From assembly GCF_025151385.1 (NCBI RefSeq), contig NZ_CP102287.1, positions 3,162,001 through 3,226,000 on the forward strand: DNA of 64,000 nucleotides. Direction: 5' to 3'. This document shows, one piece after another, positions 17,701 to 25,732 of the stretch (the first letter of the stretch is position 1; every line of letters starts with the position of its first letter). The translations under genes and the position numbers were made by a program. The stretch is from Hoylesella buccalis ATCC 35310. GTDB lineage: Bacteria > Bacteroidota > Bacteroidia > Bacteroidales > Bacteroidaceae. The notes under the pieces were generated by a model. It made no database searches. It was not told the DNA's origin and saw nothing but the letters and a program-made list of their open reading frames with translations.

Positions 17701-18232
17701 CAAGATTGATGACGCCGATACCAAGCTCATTGGATCGCTTGACCCAGGTTGGTTAGCCGGCCTGAACAACGTGTTTAGGTATAAAGGGTTTGAGTTGTCT
17801 TTCATGTTCAATGGTATGTTTGACCGCAAGATAGAGAATCCGACGATGGCAGCTTATGGTATCAATTGTAGTGGCGCGATAGGAGGTGGGAATGGCTTAA
17901 GAACCAATTTAGAGCGCTGGACACCGACCAATCCTTCGACCAAGTATCCCAGTGCGTTCTTTAGTATGGGTCGTGGCAATTATTATACCTGGGGCGACTT
18001 TTTCTATCAAGACGCATGGTTCATCCGTCTGCAAAACGTGTCGCTGAGCTATCAGCTACCGCAAGCATGGTTGTCCAAGATTGGGTTCATCAGCGGTTTA
18101 CGTCTGCATGCTTCGGCCAACAACCTGTTCGTCATAACTCCATACGACGGTTTGGATCCAGAGACTGACGCTTACGTGGCAGCTTATCCTAACGCAAGGA
18201 CTTACAGCTTTGGTGTGAATATATCCTTTTAA
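14792..18232 (+). CDS. SusC/RagA TonB-linked outer-membrane receptor with STN domain
   Basis: A 1146-residue energy-coupled outer-membrane importer for glycans. In order: a signal peptide ending TAQQQ; a secretin/TonB short N-terminal (STN) domain at about 30-105; a carboxypeptidase-regulatory-like domain at about 117-190 (VTGVVVDTQGNPVIGATV); the TonB-box/plug region (DEVVVVGYGTQRKRDLTGS) near 200; and a large beta barrel ending in aromatic SFGVNISF. The STN domain marks receptors that signal across the membrane to a FecR anti-sigma and ECF sigma, and such a pair lies 3 kb downstream. It forms an operon with the GH109-like gene (24 bases) and susD (18 bases). Confidence 0.95.
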   Translation: MCGFINSKMLACVFAGALLGVPLQMTAQQQKVSLKLNQASLKKTLSEIEKRTQYKFSYRDVTLDGCEPVTIQKKDVTVAALLSEILGARGLEYKWVQPSTIIVSAKVTVRQKNRKESKVTGVVVDTQGNPVIGATVQVPGKNVGTTTDLYGRFMLTVDENDQLEISYIGYQTVRTRARSNMSITLKDDLESLDEVVVVGYGTQRKRDLTGSIARLNGDDLKFDGVSSVSQALGGKAAGLYVRQNSAQPGGGIDILVRGAGSVNAGNDPLYIVDGFPIAKLDQPNGGDKKMDPGTQSILNFLNPNDIESIEVLKDASATSIYGARAANGVVIITTKRGKTGSAKVSYSYDFSYQKYADIYDILSLREWMQVRNDMTLELYMWNNQVTPYGKKTMAEADANPYNGVKLAYPYTASQIATAGEGTDWLGLITRNGCINEHNVNLQGGSDKTQYMLSFNYFDQKGIVRNSGLTRYTLKSNIDQSFLNIFKTGLNLTLTRIENDNTQLGAAEFENSGIIRSAIQMSPEVKAYDAKTGTYPVNPLLPKLPNPYSLLTNTDRGRTNRLIGNVYLEARPLDGLLLRGALGVDHAQLDRKTYQPRTTVNGNANGGVAYIYNTNNDQYLAEATATYHKTLADIHNVNFMVGASYEEFNHDISELGNNNFLTDAFLYNNLDAGTGTKIVKSNATKNKMESYFMRASYVLMDRYLFTGTMRADGASVFAKNKKWGYFPSASVGWLISEEQFLKQTTWLSNLKLRLSWGQTGNADIGTNAFASFMAENAYVNSDYKTEVGVRKGKIENPDLKWETTTEWNFGLDFGFLKGRISGSVDIYQRTISDLLNYRLLNSYQELPKVMSNVGKTQGRGIEFALNTRNIQTKDFSWSTDFTFTKYKDRWKERTPDWKPAIYERVDDPIRPIYSRLYDHILQAGEPVPAAQPDLRPGQIVIKDVDGYQRDAAGNPVTDADGRFMLTGAPDGKIDDADTKLIGSLDPGWLAGLNNVFRYKGFELSFMFNGMFDRKIENPTMAAYGINCSGAIGGGNGLRTNLERWTPTNPSTKYPSAFFSMGRGNYYTWGDFFYQDAWFIRLQNVSLSYQLPQAWLSKIGFISGLRLHASANNLFVITPYDGLDPETDAYVAAYPNARTYSFGVNISF

Positions 18233-18250
18233 TTCTAACAATAAAAGTCT

Positions 18251-19810
18251 ATGAAACGTTTCAATCAATTCAAATATAAGGTGAGCATTGTGACCTTAGT
18301 TGCGTGTGTCACCGCATTGACAGGCTGTTCCGACTTGGATCCTGTAGACTACTCGGAAATGAACAGCAATCTGTTTCCGAAGACAGAAAGTGACTATGGT
18401 GCGCTGGTCAACGAATGTTACCGCTCGATTCGCGCAAACTGGTTCGATGGTCTGTTTTCTATGGATGAAAGGGGTTGTATGGCCATTAATGATGCAACGA
18501 CCGAGATTCTGACCCACCGTGTCCATTCGTTCAAGAATCTGCATGACCTGAACTGGAACTCTACTGACGATTATCTGGTGGGATTTTATTATACGGATAA
18601 AGATGGCTTCCGTGACGGATTTGCCAATGACATCAGTCGCTGTACGTCTAACTTGGCTTACATCGAGAAAGCCGCCACATTGAGTGATGGGGTGAAGAAG
18701 AAATTGATGGCAGAGGTGCGGTGTGCTCGCGCCTTTGTCTCCTACACGCTTTATGATATGTTTGGCCCGCTGGTTGTGGCACCCCAGGACTTGCTGGAGA
18801 ATCCGCAAAATGACAAGCCACTGGCACGCATGTCACGTGAGGAGATGGTGAAGTTCATTGAAAGCGACTTGCTCTATGCCGTCGAGAACCTACCATCGCC
18901 CACTGCGGCTGAGTATGGACGATTCAGTAGCGGACTGGCCAAAATGCTGCTTATACGACTTTATCTGCATGAGACAAAGATAGACAAAAGCTATTATGAT
19001 AAGGTAGAGAAACTGGCTCGCGAATTGATGCAGCCAGCCAACGGTTATCAGTTGCAGCCGAGCTACACCAAGATGTTTGAGTTGGGAGGACAAGGCAAGC
19101 CAAATAAGGAAATCATCTTTGCCATACCTGTCAATACCGAGATGGTGAGCTGGAATAATTGGCATATGTTTGTGTTGCCAGCTGATTTTGGCAGCAAGGG
19201 AATGAGTGGTGGCTATAAATGCTTGACAAGCACATGGCATTTCTACGACAGCTTTGAGCCTAATGACGTGCGCCGTACCTATCTTTTGGCTGAATATACC
19301 AGTAAAAAGACCGGCAAACTTGTCAAGCGTGGTGAGTATCCTAATCTTGATATCGGTCCTATTCCCATGAAGTTTGGTTACGATGCCGATCTGTTCAAAA
19401 ACAGCGGTCGCAGTATGATCGATCCGATAATCTATCGCTATGCTGACGTTTATCTGTCCTTGGCTGAGGCACTGTATCGAAAGCCAGGTTCTTCGGCTTC
19501 CGACAAACAAGAGGCTTTGCGGTATATCAATGCCGTCCGTGAACGTGCGGGTATTACTGCGCTGGATGCATCGGCCATTGACACGGACGCGAAGTTCGTG
19601 GCGGCGTTGCTCAAGGAACGGTGTCATGAGTTTTGGTGCGAGAATGGACAGTATCGTGCCGATCTCATTCGGCTGGACAAGTTCGTGGAATATGCCAAGA
19701 CCATCAATGGGTCTCCTTATGCCGACAAGACGAAAGAGCTGTATCCGCTACCTAAGAGCGTGATTATTGACGGCAAGGGCGTAGTGATCCAGAATGCTGG
19801 TTATGATTAA
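18251..19810 (+). CDS. SusD/RagB glycan-binding lipoprotein
   Basis: The 519-residue partner of the preceding SusC. It is a surface lipoprotein with a lipobox LTGC (Cys26) after a hydrophobic leader. It has the TPR-rich SusD fold, with blocks such as DLDPVDYSEM after the cysteine, AEVRCARAFVSYTLYDMFGPL (given here as the diagnostic early helix region), and RYADVYLSLAEAL plus YINAVRERAG in the C-terminal half. It would hold the glycan over the SusC channel. Its gene is 18 bases after susC, so the two are translated from one transcript. Confidence 0.94.
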   Translation: MKRFNQFKYKVSIVTLVACVTALTGCSDLDPVDYSEMNSNLFPKTESDYGALVNECYRSIRANWFDGLFSMDERGCMAINDATTEILTHRVHSFKNLHDLNWNSTDDYLVGFYYTDKDGFRDGFANDISRCTSNLAYIEKAATLSDGVKKKLMAEVRCARAFVSYTLYDMFGPLVVAPQDLLENPQNDKPLARMSREEMVKFIESDLLYAVENLPSPTAAEYGRFSSGLAKMLLIRLYLHETKIDKSYYDKVEKLARELMQPANGYQLQPSYTKMFELGGQGKPNKEIIFAIPVNTEMVSWNNWHMFVLPADFGSKGMSGGYKCLTSTWHFYDSFEPNDVRRTYLLAEYTSKKTGKLVKRGEYPNLDIGPIPMKFGYDADLFKNSGRSMIDPIIYRYADVYLSLAEALYRKPGSSASDKQEALRYINAVRERAGITALDASAIDTDAKFVAALLKERCHEFWCENGQYRADLIRLDKFVEYAKTINGSPYADKTKELYPLPKSVIIDGKGVVIQNAGYD

Positions 19811-19875
19811 GGAAAAATGTGTGATGGGTCGCCTTACGCTGGTGTCCCATCTACACACACACAAATATTTTGATG

Positions 19876-19916
19876 ATTACCAGATGACGGCATGACTATT
19901 ACCTTCATCTGGTAAT
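19876..19916. terminator. Inverted repeat between susD and the GH10 gene
   Basis: ATTACCAGATGA (19876-19887) pairs perfectly with TCATCTGGTAAT (19905-19916). There is no T-run, so it may be a transcript-processing or attenuating hairpin rather than a full terminator. It lies in the 186-base gap before the GH10 gene. Confidence 0.5.
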
Positions 19917-19996
19917 GCTCTCATGCATAGGTGGATTTTACACTCTTCTGTCAAGATAAAATATCGCAGGTTACACATTCTTAAAATTTTACATCG

Positions 19997-21331
19997 ATGA
20001 GACACACAATATTGATTTTGCTTTTCTGTTTTTCCAATTGCTTTTCCTGGGCGCAGGTGCCTCATCGGAAAGCGGCTGACGTGCGTCATGTGATGGCAGA
20101 TGCCTACTGGGACATGTGGAACGACTCTCTTCAGGAGGCCATTGACCACAACATTGACCGATACAGGAAAGCCAACGCAACCATCAAGCTGCCCAATGTC
20201 AAACCCGGAACCATGATTCGCGTGGAGCAGCAGACCCACTCGTTCATCTTTGGTGGCAACATCTTTGTCTACGGCCAGTTGTCTACGCCCGAGATGAACC
20301 GAAGATACGAGCAGACTTTCGGCACGCTGTTCAATGCGGCAACCATTCCATTTTATTGGAAAACTCTCGAACCCGAACAGGGGAAGCCACGCTTCGAGGC
20401 AAGCAGTCCGTATGTTTTCCGTCGTCCACCCACCGACCCTATTGTTGATTTCTGCCAACAAAAGGGCATCATGACCAAGGGACATGCCATTATCTATGGC
20501 TTGCGGTTACATGGTCATCCTGTGTGGATGCCCGAGAACCGGGATGTGATGGACAGCCTGTTCCAGGCACATATCCGCACGCTGGCACTGCGCTATAGTG
20601 ACAAAGTAAAGCTTTGGGATGTGGTGAACGAACCCATTGACCAAGCTAACAGGGGACTTATGCCAGATGACTACACCTTCAAATGCTTCCAGTGGGCACG
20701 CCATTACTTCCCGTCTTCCGTACAGTTGAACATCAACGATGTTGACCTGCACAGTGGTGTGGATCTCCACAGACGCTATGCAGAACTGACCCGTAACCTG
20801 CTTTACCGAGGGGCAAAGATTGACCACATCGGCATTGAGATGCATATATTCGACCCCATGGAGGCTGCCGACATTGCACAGGGAAAGGATCCCTACATCT
20901 CTCCAGCTCTGCTGCAAGACAAGTTAGACTGTCTGAAGACTACCGATCTTCCTATTCATGTTAGTGAGGTGACGGTTTGCGCTCCCGACACAACGGAAAA
21001 TGGTAAGCTGGTTCAGGCTGTGATAGCCCGCAACCTTTACAGATTTTGGTTTGGTTATCCTACAGTAGAGGGTATTACTTGGTGGAATGTGGTTGACGGT
21101 GGTGGCGCATTGGGCGAACCATCTTATTCGGGTATCTATGACAGAAACATGAATGAAAAACCCGTCTATGCTGTTCTGGACGAACTGATTAACAAAGAAT
21201 GGAAGACATCGTTCGCTACACGCCTGGGTAAAGACAGAACCCTAACGTTCCGAGGCTTTCGAGGAAAGTATCTTTTGACCTGGAAAGAGCGTCAGGGTAG
21301 GGAGCGGCACAGGGAGTTCAATCTTGAATGA
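19997..21331 (+). CDS. Divergent GH10 glycoside hydrolase (endo-beta-1,4-xylanase family)
   Basis: A 444-residue exported (beta/alpha)8-barrel enzyme with a signal peptide (MRHTILILLFCFSNCFSWAQ) and an N-terminal extension of about 50 residues. The acid/base glutamate is in KLWDVVNEP, and the nucleophile is probably the glutamate in IHVSEVTV. The EGITWWNVVDGG block matches the late-barrel WW/W-D region of GH10. The usual GHTLVWHSQ-type loop is replaced by GHPVWMPE, so this is a remote GH10 member. Its substrate may not be plain xylan. It lies downstream of susCD on the same strand and belongs to the same locus by position. Confidence 0.82.
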   Translation: MRHTILILLFCFSNCFSWAQVPHRKAADVRHVMADAYWDMWNDSLQEAIDHNIDRYRKANATIKLPNVKPGTMIRVEQQTHSFIFGGNIFVYGQLSTPEMNRRYEQTFGTLFNAATIPFYWKTLEPEQGKPRFEASSPYVFRRPPTDPIVDFCQQKGIMTKGHAIIYGLRLHGHPVWMPENRDVMDSLFQAHIRTLALRYSDKVKLWDVVNEPIDQANRGLMPDDYTFKCFQWARHYFPSSVQLNINDVDLHSGVDLHRRYAELTRNLLYRGAKIDHIGIEMHIFDPMEAADIAQGKDPYISPALLQDKLDCLKTTDLPIHVSEVTVCAPDTTENGKLVQAVIARNLYRFWFGYPTVEGITWWNVVDGGGALGEPSYSGIYDRNMNEKPVYAVLDELINKEWKTSFATRLGKDRTLTFRGFRGKYLLTWKERQGRERHREFNLE

Positions 21332-21431
21332 GCAAATCTGTAGGGCTGTGAAAAACGTTGACGCCTAGGTAGAGGATGGGTGCGATGCCGTTAGTGGTCA
21401 CCCGTAATTGCCTTGCCTTTGGCGTTTCCTG

Positions 21432-22418
21432 TCAGCGTGACTTTTTAGTGAGGGTTACGCCATGCTCGTTGGTGTTTACTTGGCAGTTGTATAATTTGGA
21501 CAAGACAATCATACACTGTGTTAAGTCCGAGGTTGGCAAGGTTCCGGTAAAGCGGTCGTTTTCATCGATGTTTTGCAGTTGGATATCAATGTCATAGATG
21601 ACACTGATTCTGTCAATTACTTGCTTTAAAGGCGTACTATGGAATACCATTTCGCGATGGTGCAAGGCTGTGTAGTAAGCTGTGTCCTCCTCACTAATTG
21701 GTTTTATCTTAAAACGACTGGATGCCTTGTCAAACGAGCAAAGTTCATAAGGTCTTACTTTTATTTGTTCTGAAGTCTTGGCAGAACATATCGTCACCGC
21801 TCCTTCAAGTAGGCAGAGTGTGACGGTGGGCGCTTCAGGATAACTGCTCAGATGAAACTTGGTTCCAGTCACCGTTACATTGATGTCCGTTCCATGAATC
21901 GTAAAAGCGTGTCGTTGGTCATGATGTACTTCAAAATAGGCTTCTCCTTTGAAATCTATTTCCCGATGCTGGTTGGAGAAGCTGTTGGGCTGATAGGAAA
22001 GTTTTGAAGATTCATTCAAATGTGCCTGCGTGCCGTCAGGCAGACAAATGTTTACTTGTTCGCCAAGACCAGTCGAGAAGACCAGTGTGTTATTATAGGT
22101 CCTATACTGGCGGTAACCCAGATAGCCTAAGGCTATCAGGCAGATGGGCAACAGTATTACTGAAGCTTGTTGTAGACGTTTCCATATCCTTCTCTGTAGT
22201 GTTGGTGCATGTGTTTGTGCAATGTGCGCATGAACGTTATTCCTAATTGCATCAATAGCCTTGTCCTGAACTCCTGAAATATCAATTTCCTCCTGCCAGT
22301 GTGCATGCATCTCTGTCGCCACCTCGTCATCCGAAGCCAAGTTTACTTGCATGCGGAGTTGTTGCAATTCTTCCTTTGTCAGTTTTAATTGCCTGTATTT
22401 TTCTACTATATTGTTCAT
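21432..22418 (-). CDS. FecR-family anti-sigma factor
   Basis: A 328-residue single-pass inner-membrane regulator. The cytoplasmic N-terminal part (1-84) would bind the sigma factor. A membrane segment spans about residues 85-101 (ASVILLPICLIALGYL). The periplasmic FecR domain follows (about 115-215, with NSFSNQHREIDFKGEAYFEV), then a C-terminal DUF4974 domain (about 255-325) that would contact the STN domain of SusC. It lies 67 bases downstream of the sigma gene remnant on the same strand and faces the GH10 gene. With the sigma gene split by an IS, its partner is probably non-functional. Confidence 0.92.
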   Translation of the reverse strand: MNNIVEKYRQLKLTKEELQQLRMQVNLASDDEVATEMHAHWQEEIDISGVQDKAIDAIRNNVHAHIAQTHAPTLQRRIWKRLQQASVILLPICLIALGYLGYRQYRTYNNTLVFSTGLGEQVNICLPDGTQAHLNESSKLSYQPNSFSNQHREIDFKGEAYFEVHHDQRHAFTIHGTDINVTVTGTKFHLSSYPEAPTVTLCLLEGAVTICSAKTSEQIKVRPYELCSFDKASSRFKIKPISEEDTAYYTALHHREMVFHSTPLKQVIDRISVIYDIDIQLQNIDENDRFTGTLPTSDLTQCMIVLSKLYNCQVNTNEHGVTLTKKSR

Positions 22419-22990
22419 AACCTAATATCCTCTTCTACTTGTAAAGACACAGAAAATGCTGAAATATACTACATTTTACGATTCGTTAAGGAATCAGCAA
22501 TGCGAGCAGTACACTGTAGCCCGACCTGCTGATTAGGCTCATCAGCTGTTTCAGTCCCAGTGACAGTTGGTTTCGTACGCTTTGTTCCTTCATGTTCAGC
22601 GACGCCGCAATCTCCTTGATGCTTTTTTGTTCTAAGCGCGACAGTCTGATGACCCGTTGCTGGGTAGGTGGCAGTTGTTTCAGTCCCTGTTCTATGATTC
22701 GTACAAATTCGTCGTACTCCAGTTGTGAGTCTACATGTTCAGTGCCAAGGCGGTTGCTGTATTCCACATAATCTTCAAATCGAGGACTGTTTACCGTTGC
22801 CCTATAGGCATTAATGAGCAGATGTCGGGTTTTGATAAATATAAGGTTGAACAGTGTCTTTTCCTGTTTGATGTCGTGTCGGTGGTTCCATATCCAGATA
22901 AAAGTGTCTTGCACAATCTCTTCTGCTGTTTCGTGTTGGTGACAATATTCCATGGCAAAGGCCAGAAGCCTGTGCGCATATAATTGATAA

Positions 22991-24348
22991 CACTACTGTC
23001 CACGAAAATCTTTTAATAATCTCTTGAAACGCCTATAAATACAAGCTTGTAGGAGATAAAATAGACTCCCTACTTTTGAAAAGAGTATCTTTGCCACAAA
23101 TTACAATTTGAAAGCAGATACTTATGAACAAAGGTCGATACGTATTTTCACAGCTGTGCGACTTTCTGCCGACAGACCATTTCAAATGGTTGATAAAAAA
23201 GTATGAAGGTAATAAATATGTGAAGAGTTTCACTTGTTGGAATCATCTGATGGTTCTTCTATTTGGTCAGTTGTCTAATCGTGAGGGATTACGAGACCTT
23301 ATTGTAACCATCACTCCGTTCAAGTCAGCGTTCCACCATCTTGGTTTTGGAAAGAATGTCAGTAGAAGCAATTTGAGCAAGGCCAATGAAATACGCGAAG
23401 TCAAGATATTCCAAGAGTTTGCAGACAAGATGGTTTCCATAGCAAGAGAGAAACGAGGAGTCGTCAAGGACTTCTTCATATCGAACAATGTCTATGCGTT
23501 TGACTCCTCAACAATATCATTGTGCCTTTCTGTATACTGGTGGACTAAACTGCATCATGGGAAAGGAGGAGTGAAATTGCATGAACTGTATGACGTGAAG
23601 ACAGACATTCCGACATTTTCTGTCATTACAGACGCTTCAGTTCACGATTCTCAAGTGATGGAGCTAATTCCCTATGAGAAAGAGAGTTTCTATATATTTG
23701 ACAGAGCGTATATGGCAACTAGGAAACTTTATATAATAGAAGGAGCAGAAGCTTACTTTGTCGTGAGAGAGAAGCATAAAATGCCGTTTGAGGTCATAGA
23801 GGATAAAGAATACAACAACCCTTCATCTGGAATTATGGCTGACCAAATTATACGTTTCAAGGGATACAAGACTAAGAAGCAATATCCAAATAAACTTCGA
23901 CGAGTGGTATTCTATGACTATGATGGTAATAGGACATTTGTATTTTACACGAACAATTTTGAAATTACAGCGGAACAGGTTGCTATGCTTTACAAATACA
24001 GATGGAGAGTAGAACTGTTCTTCAAATGGCTGAAGCAACATCTGCGCATCAAAGAGTTTTATGGAACCTCGGAGAATGCTGTAAAAATACAAATCTATGC
24101 AGCTATCATTGCATATTGTCTTGTCGTTATCGTACAAGAATGTATGGGGCTAAAGCTTCAAACCTATGATGTTCTAAGAATTTTAAGCACGGCATTGTTG
24201 ACAAAAATGCCATTGTGTGACTTGCTCATTGAACAGAAAGAGGAAGAATTTACTGAAGGAAAAAACCTGCAGCTCTGCCTCAATTTTGATGGGTAACTAT
24301 CAATTTGTTACTTTTTGAAATGTTAAAGGGTTTTCGTGGACAGTAGTG
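22991..24348 (+). mobile_element. IS4-family insertion sequence with 9-bp target duplication
   Basis: The ends are perfect 18-base inverted repeats: CACTACTGTCCACGAAAA at 22991 and its complement ending at 24348. The same 9 bases AATTGATAA flank both sides (22982-22990 and 24349-24357). The single gene inside fills the element. The perfect repeats and intact transposase point to a recent, possibly still active insertion into the sigma factor gene. Confidence 0.95.
23124..24296 (+). CDS. IS4-family transposase (DUF4372 type)
   Basis: A 390-residue DDE transposase that appears intact. The N-terminal DUF4372-like part (NKGRYVFSQLCDFLPTDHF) binds the ends by family analogy. The catalytic core shows aspartates in VYAFDSSTISLCLSV and in FYIFDRAYMA, and the glutamate of the YREK-like signature in YRWRVELFFKWLKQHL. 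A TTGT box (23047-23050), 20 bases, and TACTTTTG (23071-23078) form a plausible promoter inside the element. Confidence 0.93.
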   Translation: MNKGRYVFSQLCDFLPTDHFKWLIKKYEGNKYVKSFTCWNHLMVLLFGQLSNREGLRDLIVTITPFKSAFHHLGFGKNVSRSNLSKANEIREVKIFQEFADKMVSIAREKRGVVKDFFISNNVYAFDSSTISLCLSVYWWTKLHHGKGGVKLHELYDVKTDIPTFSVITDASVHDSQVMELIPYEKESFYIFDRAYMATRKLYIIEGAEAYFVVREKHKMPFEVIEDKEYNNPSSGIMADQIIRFKGYKTKKQYPNKLRRVVFYDYDGNRTFVFYTNNFEITAEQVAMLYKYRWRVELFFKWLKQHLRIKEFYGTSENAVKIQIYAAIIAYCLVVIVQECMGLKLQTYDVLRILSTALLTKMPLCDLLIEQKEEEFTEGKNLQLCLNFDG

Positions 24349-24558
24349 AATTGATAAAGGTGATTGAATGCCCACTGGGAATCTTGCTTGAGCAATCTAA
24401 TCAGAGCCTCTTCCTTTGTCGAGATTGCTTTCATGTGACACGAACGATGGTGTTTTATTTCATTTTGGTAATAGGATAAAGTTGTAAACTCAACAGCCGG
24501 TGCTGATTCGATTTATTGGGACCAGCACCGGTTGTCGCTATATGTGTATCGTTGGGTT

Positions 24559-25557
24559 CTAAATAATGCTGGTACGCTTGGTGAACTCGATAATCTCAGG
24601 GATATAGCCGAAAGCCAAGCCCGTAACGGTGTCGGCACAACCATAGTAAACGGCTACGCGACCCGTGGCGGGGTCATGTACCTCGGCACAGGGGAAGCAA
24701 ACGTTAGGCACGTCGCCAGTCAGTTCATACTGCATTTGTGGCGAGATGAGATATGGTCCCGAACGATAGATGGGCTTCCATGGCTGTTCTAAGTCGAGTA
24801 GGGCAGAACCAAAGCTATACACGTAGCCGTTGCACGAACGCAACACGCCATGATAGAACATCAGCCAACCCTCAGATGTCTCAATGGGGATGGGGCCGGC
24901 GCCTATCTTCATGCACTGCCATGCGCTTACTTCAAAGGCGGCAGGCGACATCACATGGCGATGCTTGCCCCAATATACCAAGTCAGGCGATTCACTATAG
25001 AAGATGTCTCCGAAGGGGGTATGTCCCGTGTCGCTTGGGCGACTGAGCATGGCGAAATTGCCATTAATCTTCTTGGGGAACATCACACCGTTGCGGTTGT
25101 AGGGCAAGAAAGCATTTTCTAATTGGTGGAAAGTCTTGAAATCAAACGTGTATGCCACGCCAATGGTAGGTCCATGATAGCCGTTACACCAGGTGACATA
25201 GTAGCGGTCGTCGATAAAGCACACGCGTGGGTCGTAACCGTACACCCATTCACCAATCTCCTCGTTGTCACATTCAAAGCGTAGCGGCTGTTCGTTGATG
25301 TTCCATTTCACACCGTCATCGCTGAAACCGACGTGCAATACCATTCTGCGGTTGGTGTCGTCGCAGCGGAACACACCAGCGTACCCATCTTTGAAAGGTA
25401 CAACGGCACTATTGAAAATACTGTTGGAGGTGGGTAGCAAATTCCTTGGAATAATGGGATTCGCCGAGCAACGCCACATGACTTCTTTACAATCTGCCGC
25501 ACGGTCTTCCCACGGCATGTTGGGCAAAGGTTGCCCTTGAATGATTAATTTGGACAT
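24559..25557 (-). CDS. GH130 beta-mannoside phosphorylase
   Basis: A cytoplasmic enzyme that splits beta-1,4-mannosidic links with phosphate and releases mannose-1-phosphate. The preferred start at 25557 ([17 protein letters not shown]) matches the family. The in-frame extension upstream to 25608 is translation of a G/C-rich repeat. Family blocks include NPIIPR, the SDDGVKW and [15 protein letters not shown] blades of the five-bladed propeller, [19 protein letters not shown], and [21 protein letters not shown]. The set best resembles the mannosylglucose/mannooligosaccharide phosphorylase branch, but the exact acceptor cannot be told. An MFS transporter gene lies just upstream on the same strand and probably supplies the disaccharide. 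Confidence 0.88.
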   Translation of the reverse strand: MSKLIIQGQPLPNMPWEDRAADCKEVMWRCSANPIIPRNLLPTSNSIFNSAVVPFKDGYAGVFRCDDTNRRMVLHVGFSDDGVKWNINEQPLRFECDNEEIGEWVYGYDPRVCFIDDRYYVTWCNGYHGPTIGVAYTFDFKTFHQLENAFLPYNRNGVMFPKKINGNFAMLSRPSDTGHTPFGDIFYSESPDLVYWGKHRHVMSPAAFEVSAWQCMKIGAGPIPIETSEGWLMFYHGVLRSCNGYVYSFGSALLDLEQPWKPIYRSGPYLISPQMQYELTGDVPNVCFPCAEVHDPATGRVAVYYGCADTVTGLAFGYIPEIIEFTKRTSII

Positions 25558-25568
25558 AGGTTGATAAT

Positions 25569-25618
25569 TTAGCCTCCCCCGGCCCCTCCAAAGGAGGGGA
25601 GAAGCCAAAAGGGAGGGG
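25569..25618. repeat. C/G-rich REP-like repeat, copy 1
   Basis: CCTCCCCCGGCCCCTCC followed by AAAGGAGGGGAGAAG and AAAAGGGAGGGG forms short C-run/G-run palindromes. A related copy in opposite arrangement lies at 25736-25772. Such elements are interspersed in Bacteroidales genomes. Confidence 0.65.
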
Positions 25619-25732
25619 AAGTGAAGAGTTGAGTACTTTGAGGTTTGAACTTTGAATATTGAACTTTATGTTTAGACAAGCTATCAACTCGTGAACTTGT
25701 AAACTAAAAACTTGTGAACTAAAAAAGTCTAT

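Larger units (their letters stand above)
22486..24434 (-). pseudogene. ECF RNA polymerase sigma factor, interrupted by an IS4-type element
   Basis: The 3' part (22486-22990) encodes most of region 2 and all of region 4 (TAEEIVQDTFIWIWNHR; LPPTQQRVIRLSRLEQKSIKEIA). The 5' part lies beyond the insertion at 24358-24434 and starts MKAISTKEEALIRLLKQDS. Removing the IS (22991-24348) and one copy of the 9-bp duplication joins them in frame through HLYQLYAHRLLAFAMEYC, giving a normal ECF protein of 193 residues. As it stands, the 5' fragment runs into IS sequence and stops soon after. The remaining Met at 22953 would give a 155-residue protein lacking the start of region 2. The sigma factor is therefore probably inactive unless the IS excises or an outward promoter and internal start rescue it. 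Confidence 0.93.

Noticed and set aside
22486-22953. A complete 155-residue sigma factor starting at Met 22953
   Set aside because: The conserved region 2 continues upstream of this Met in the same frame (LYAHRLLAFA) up to the IS border and resumes beyond it, so the Met is internal.
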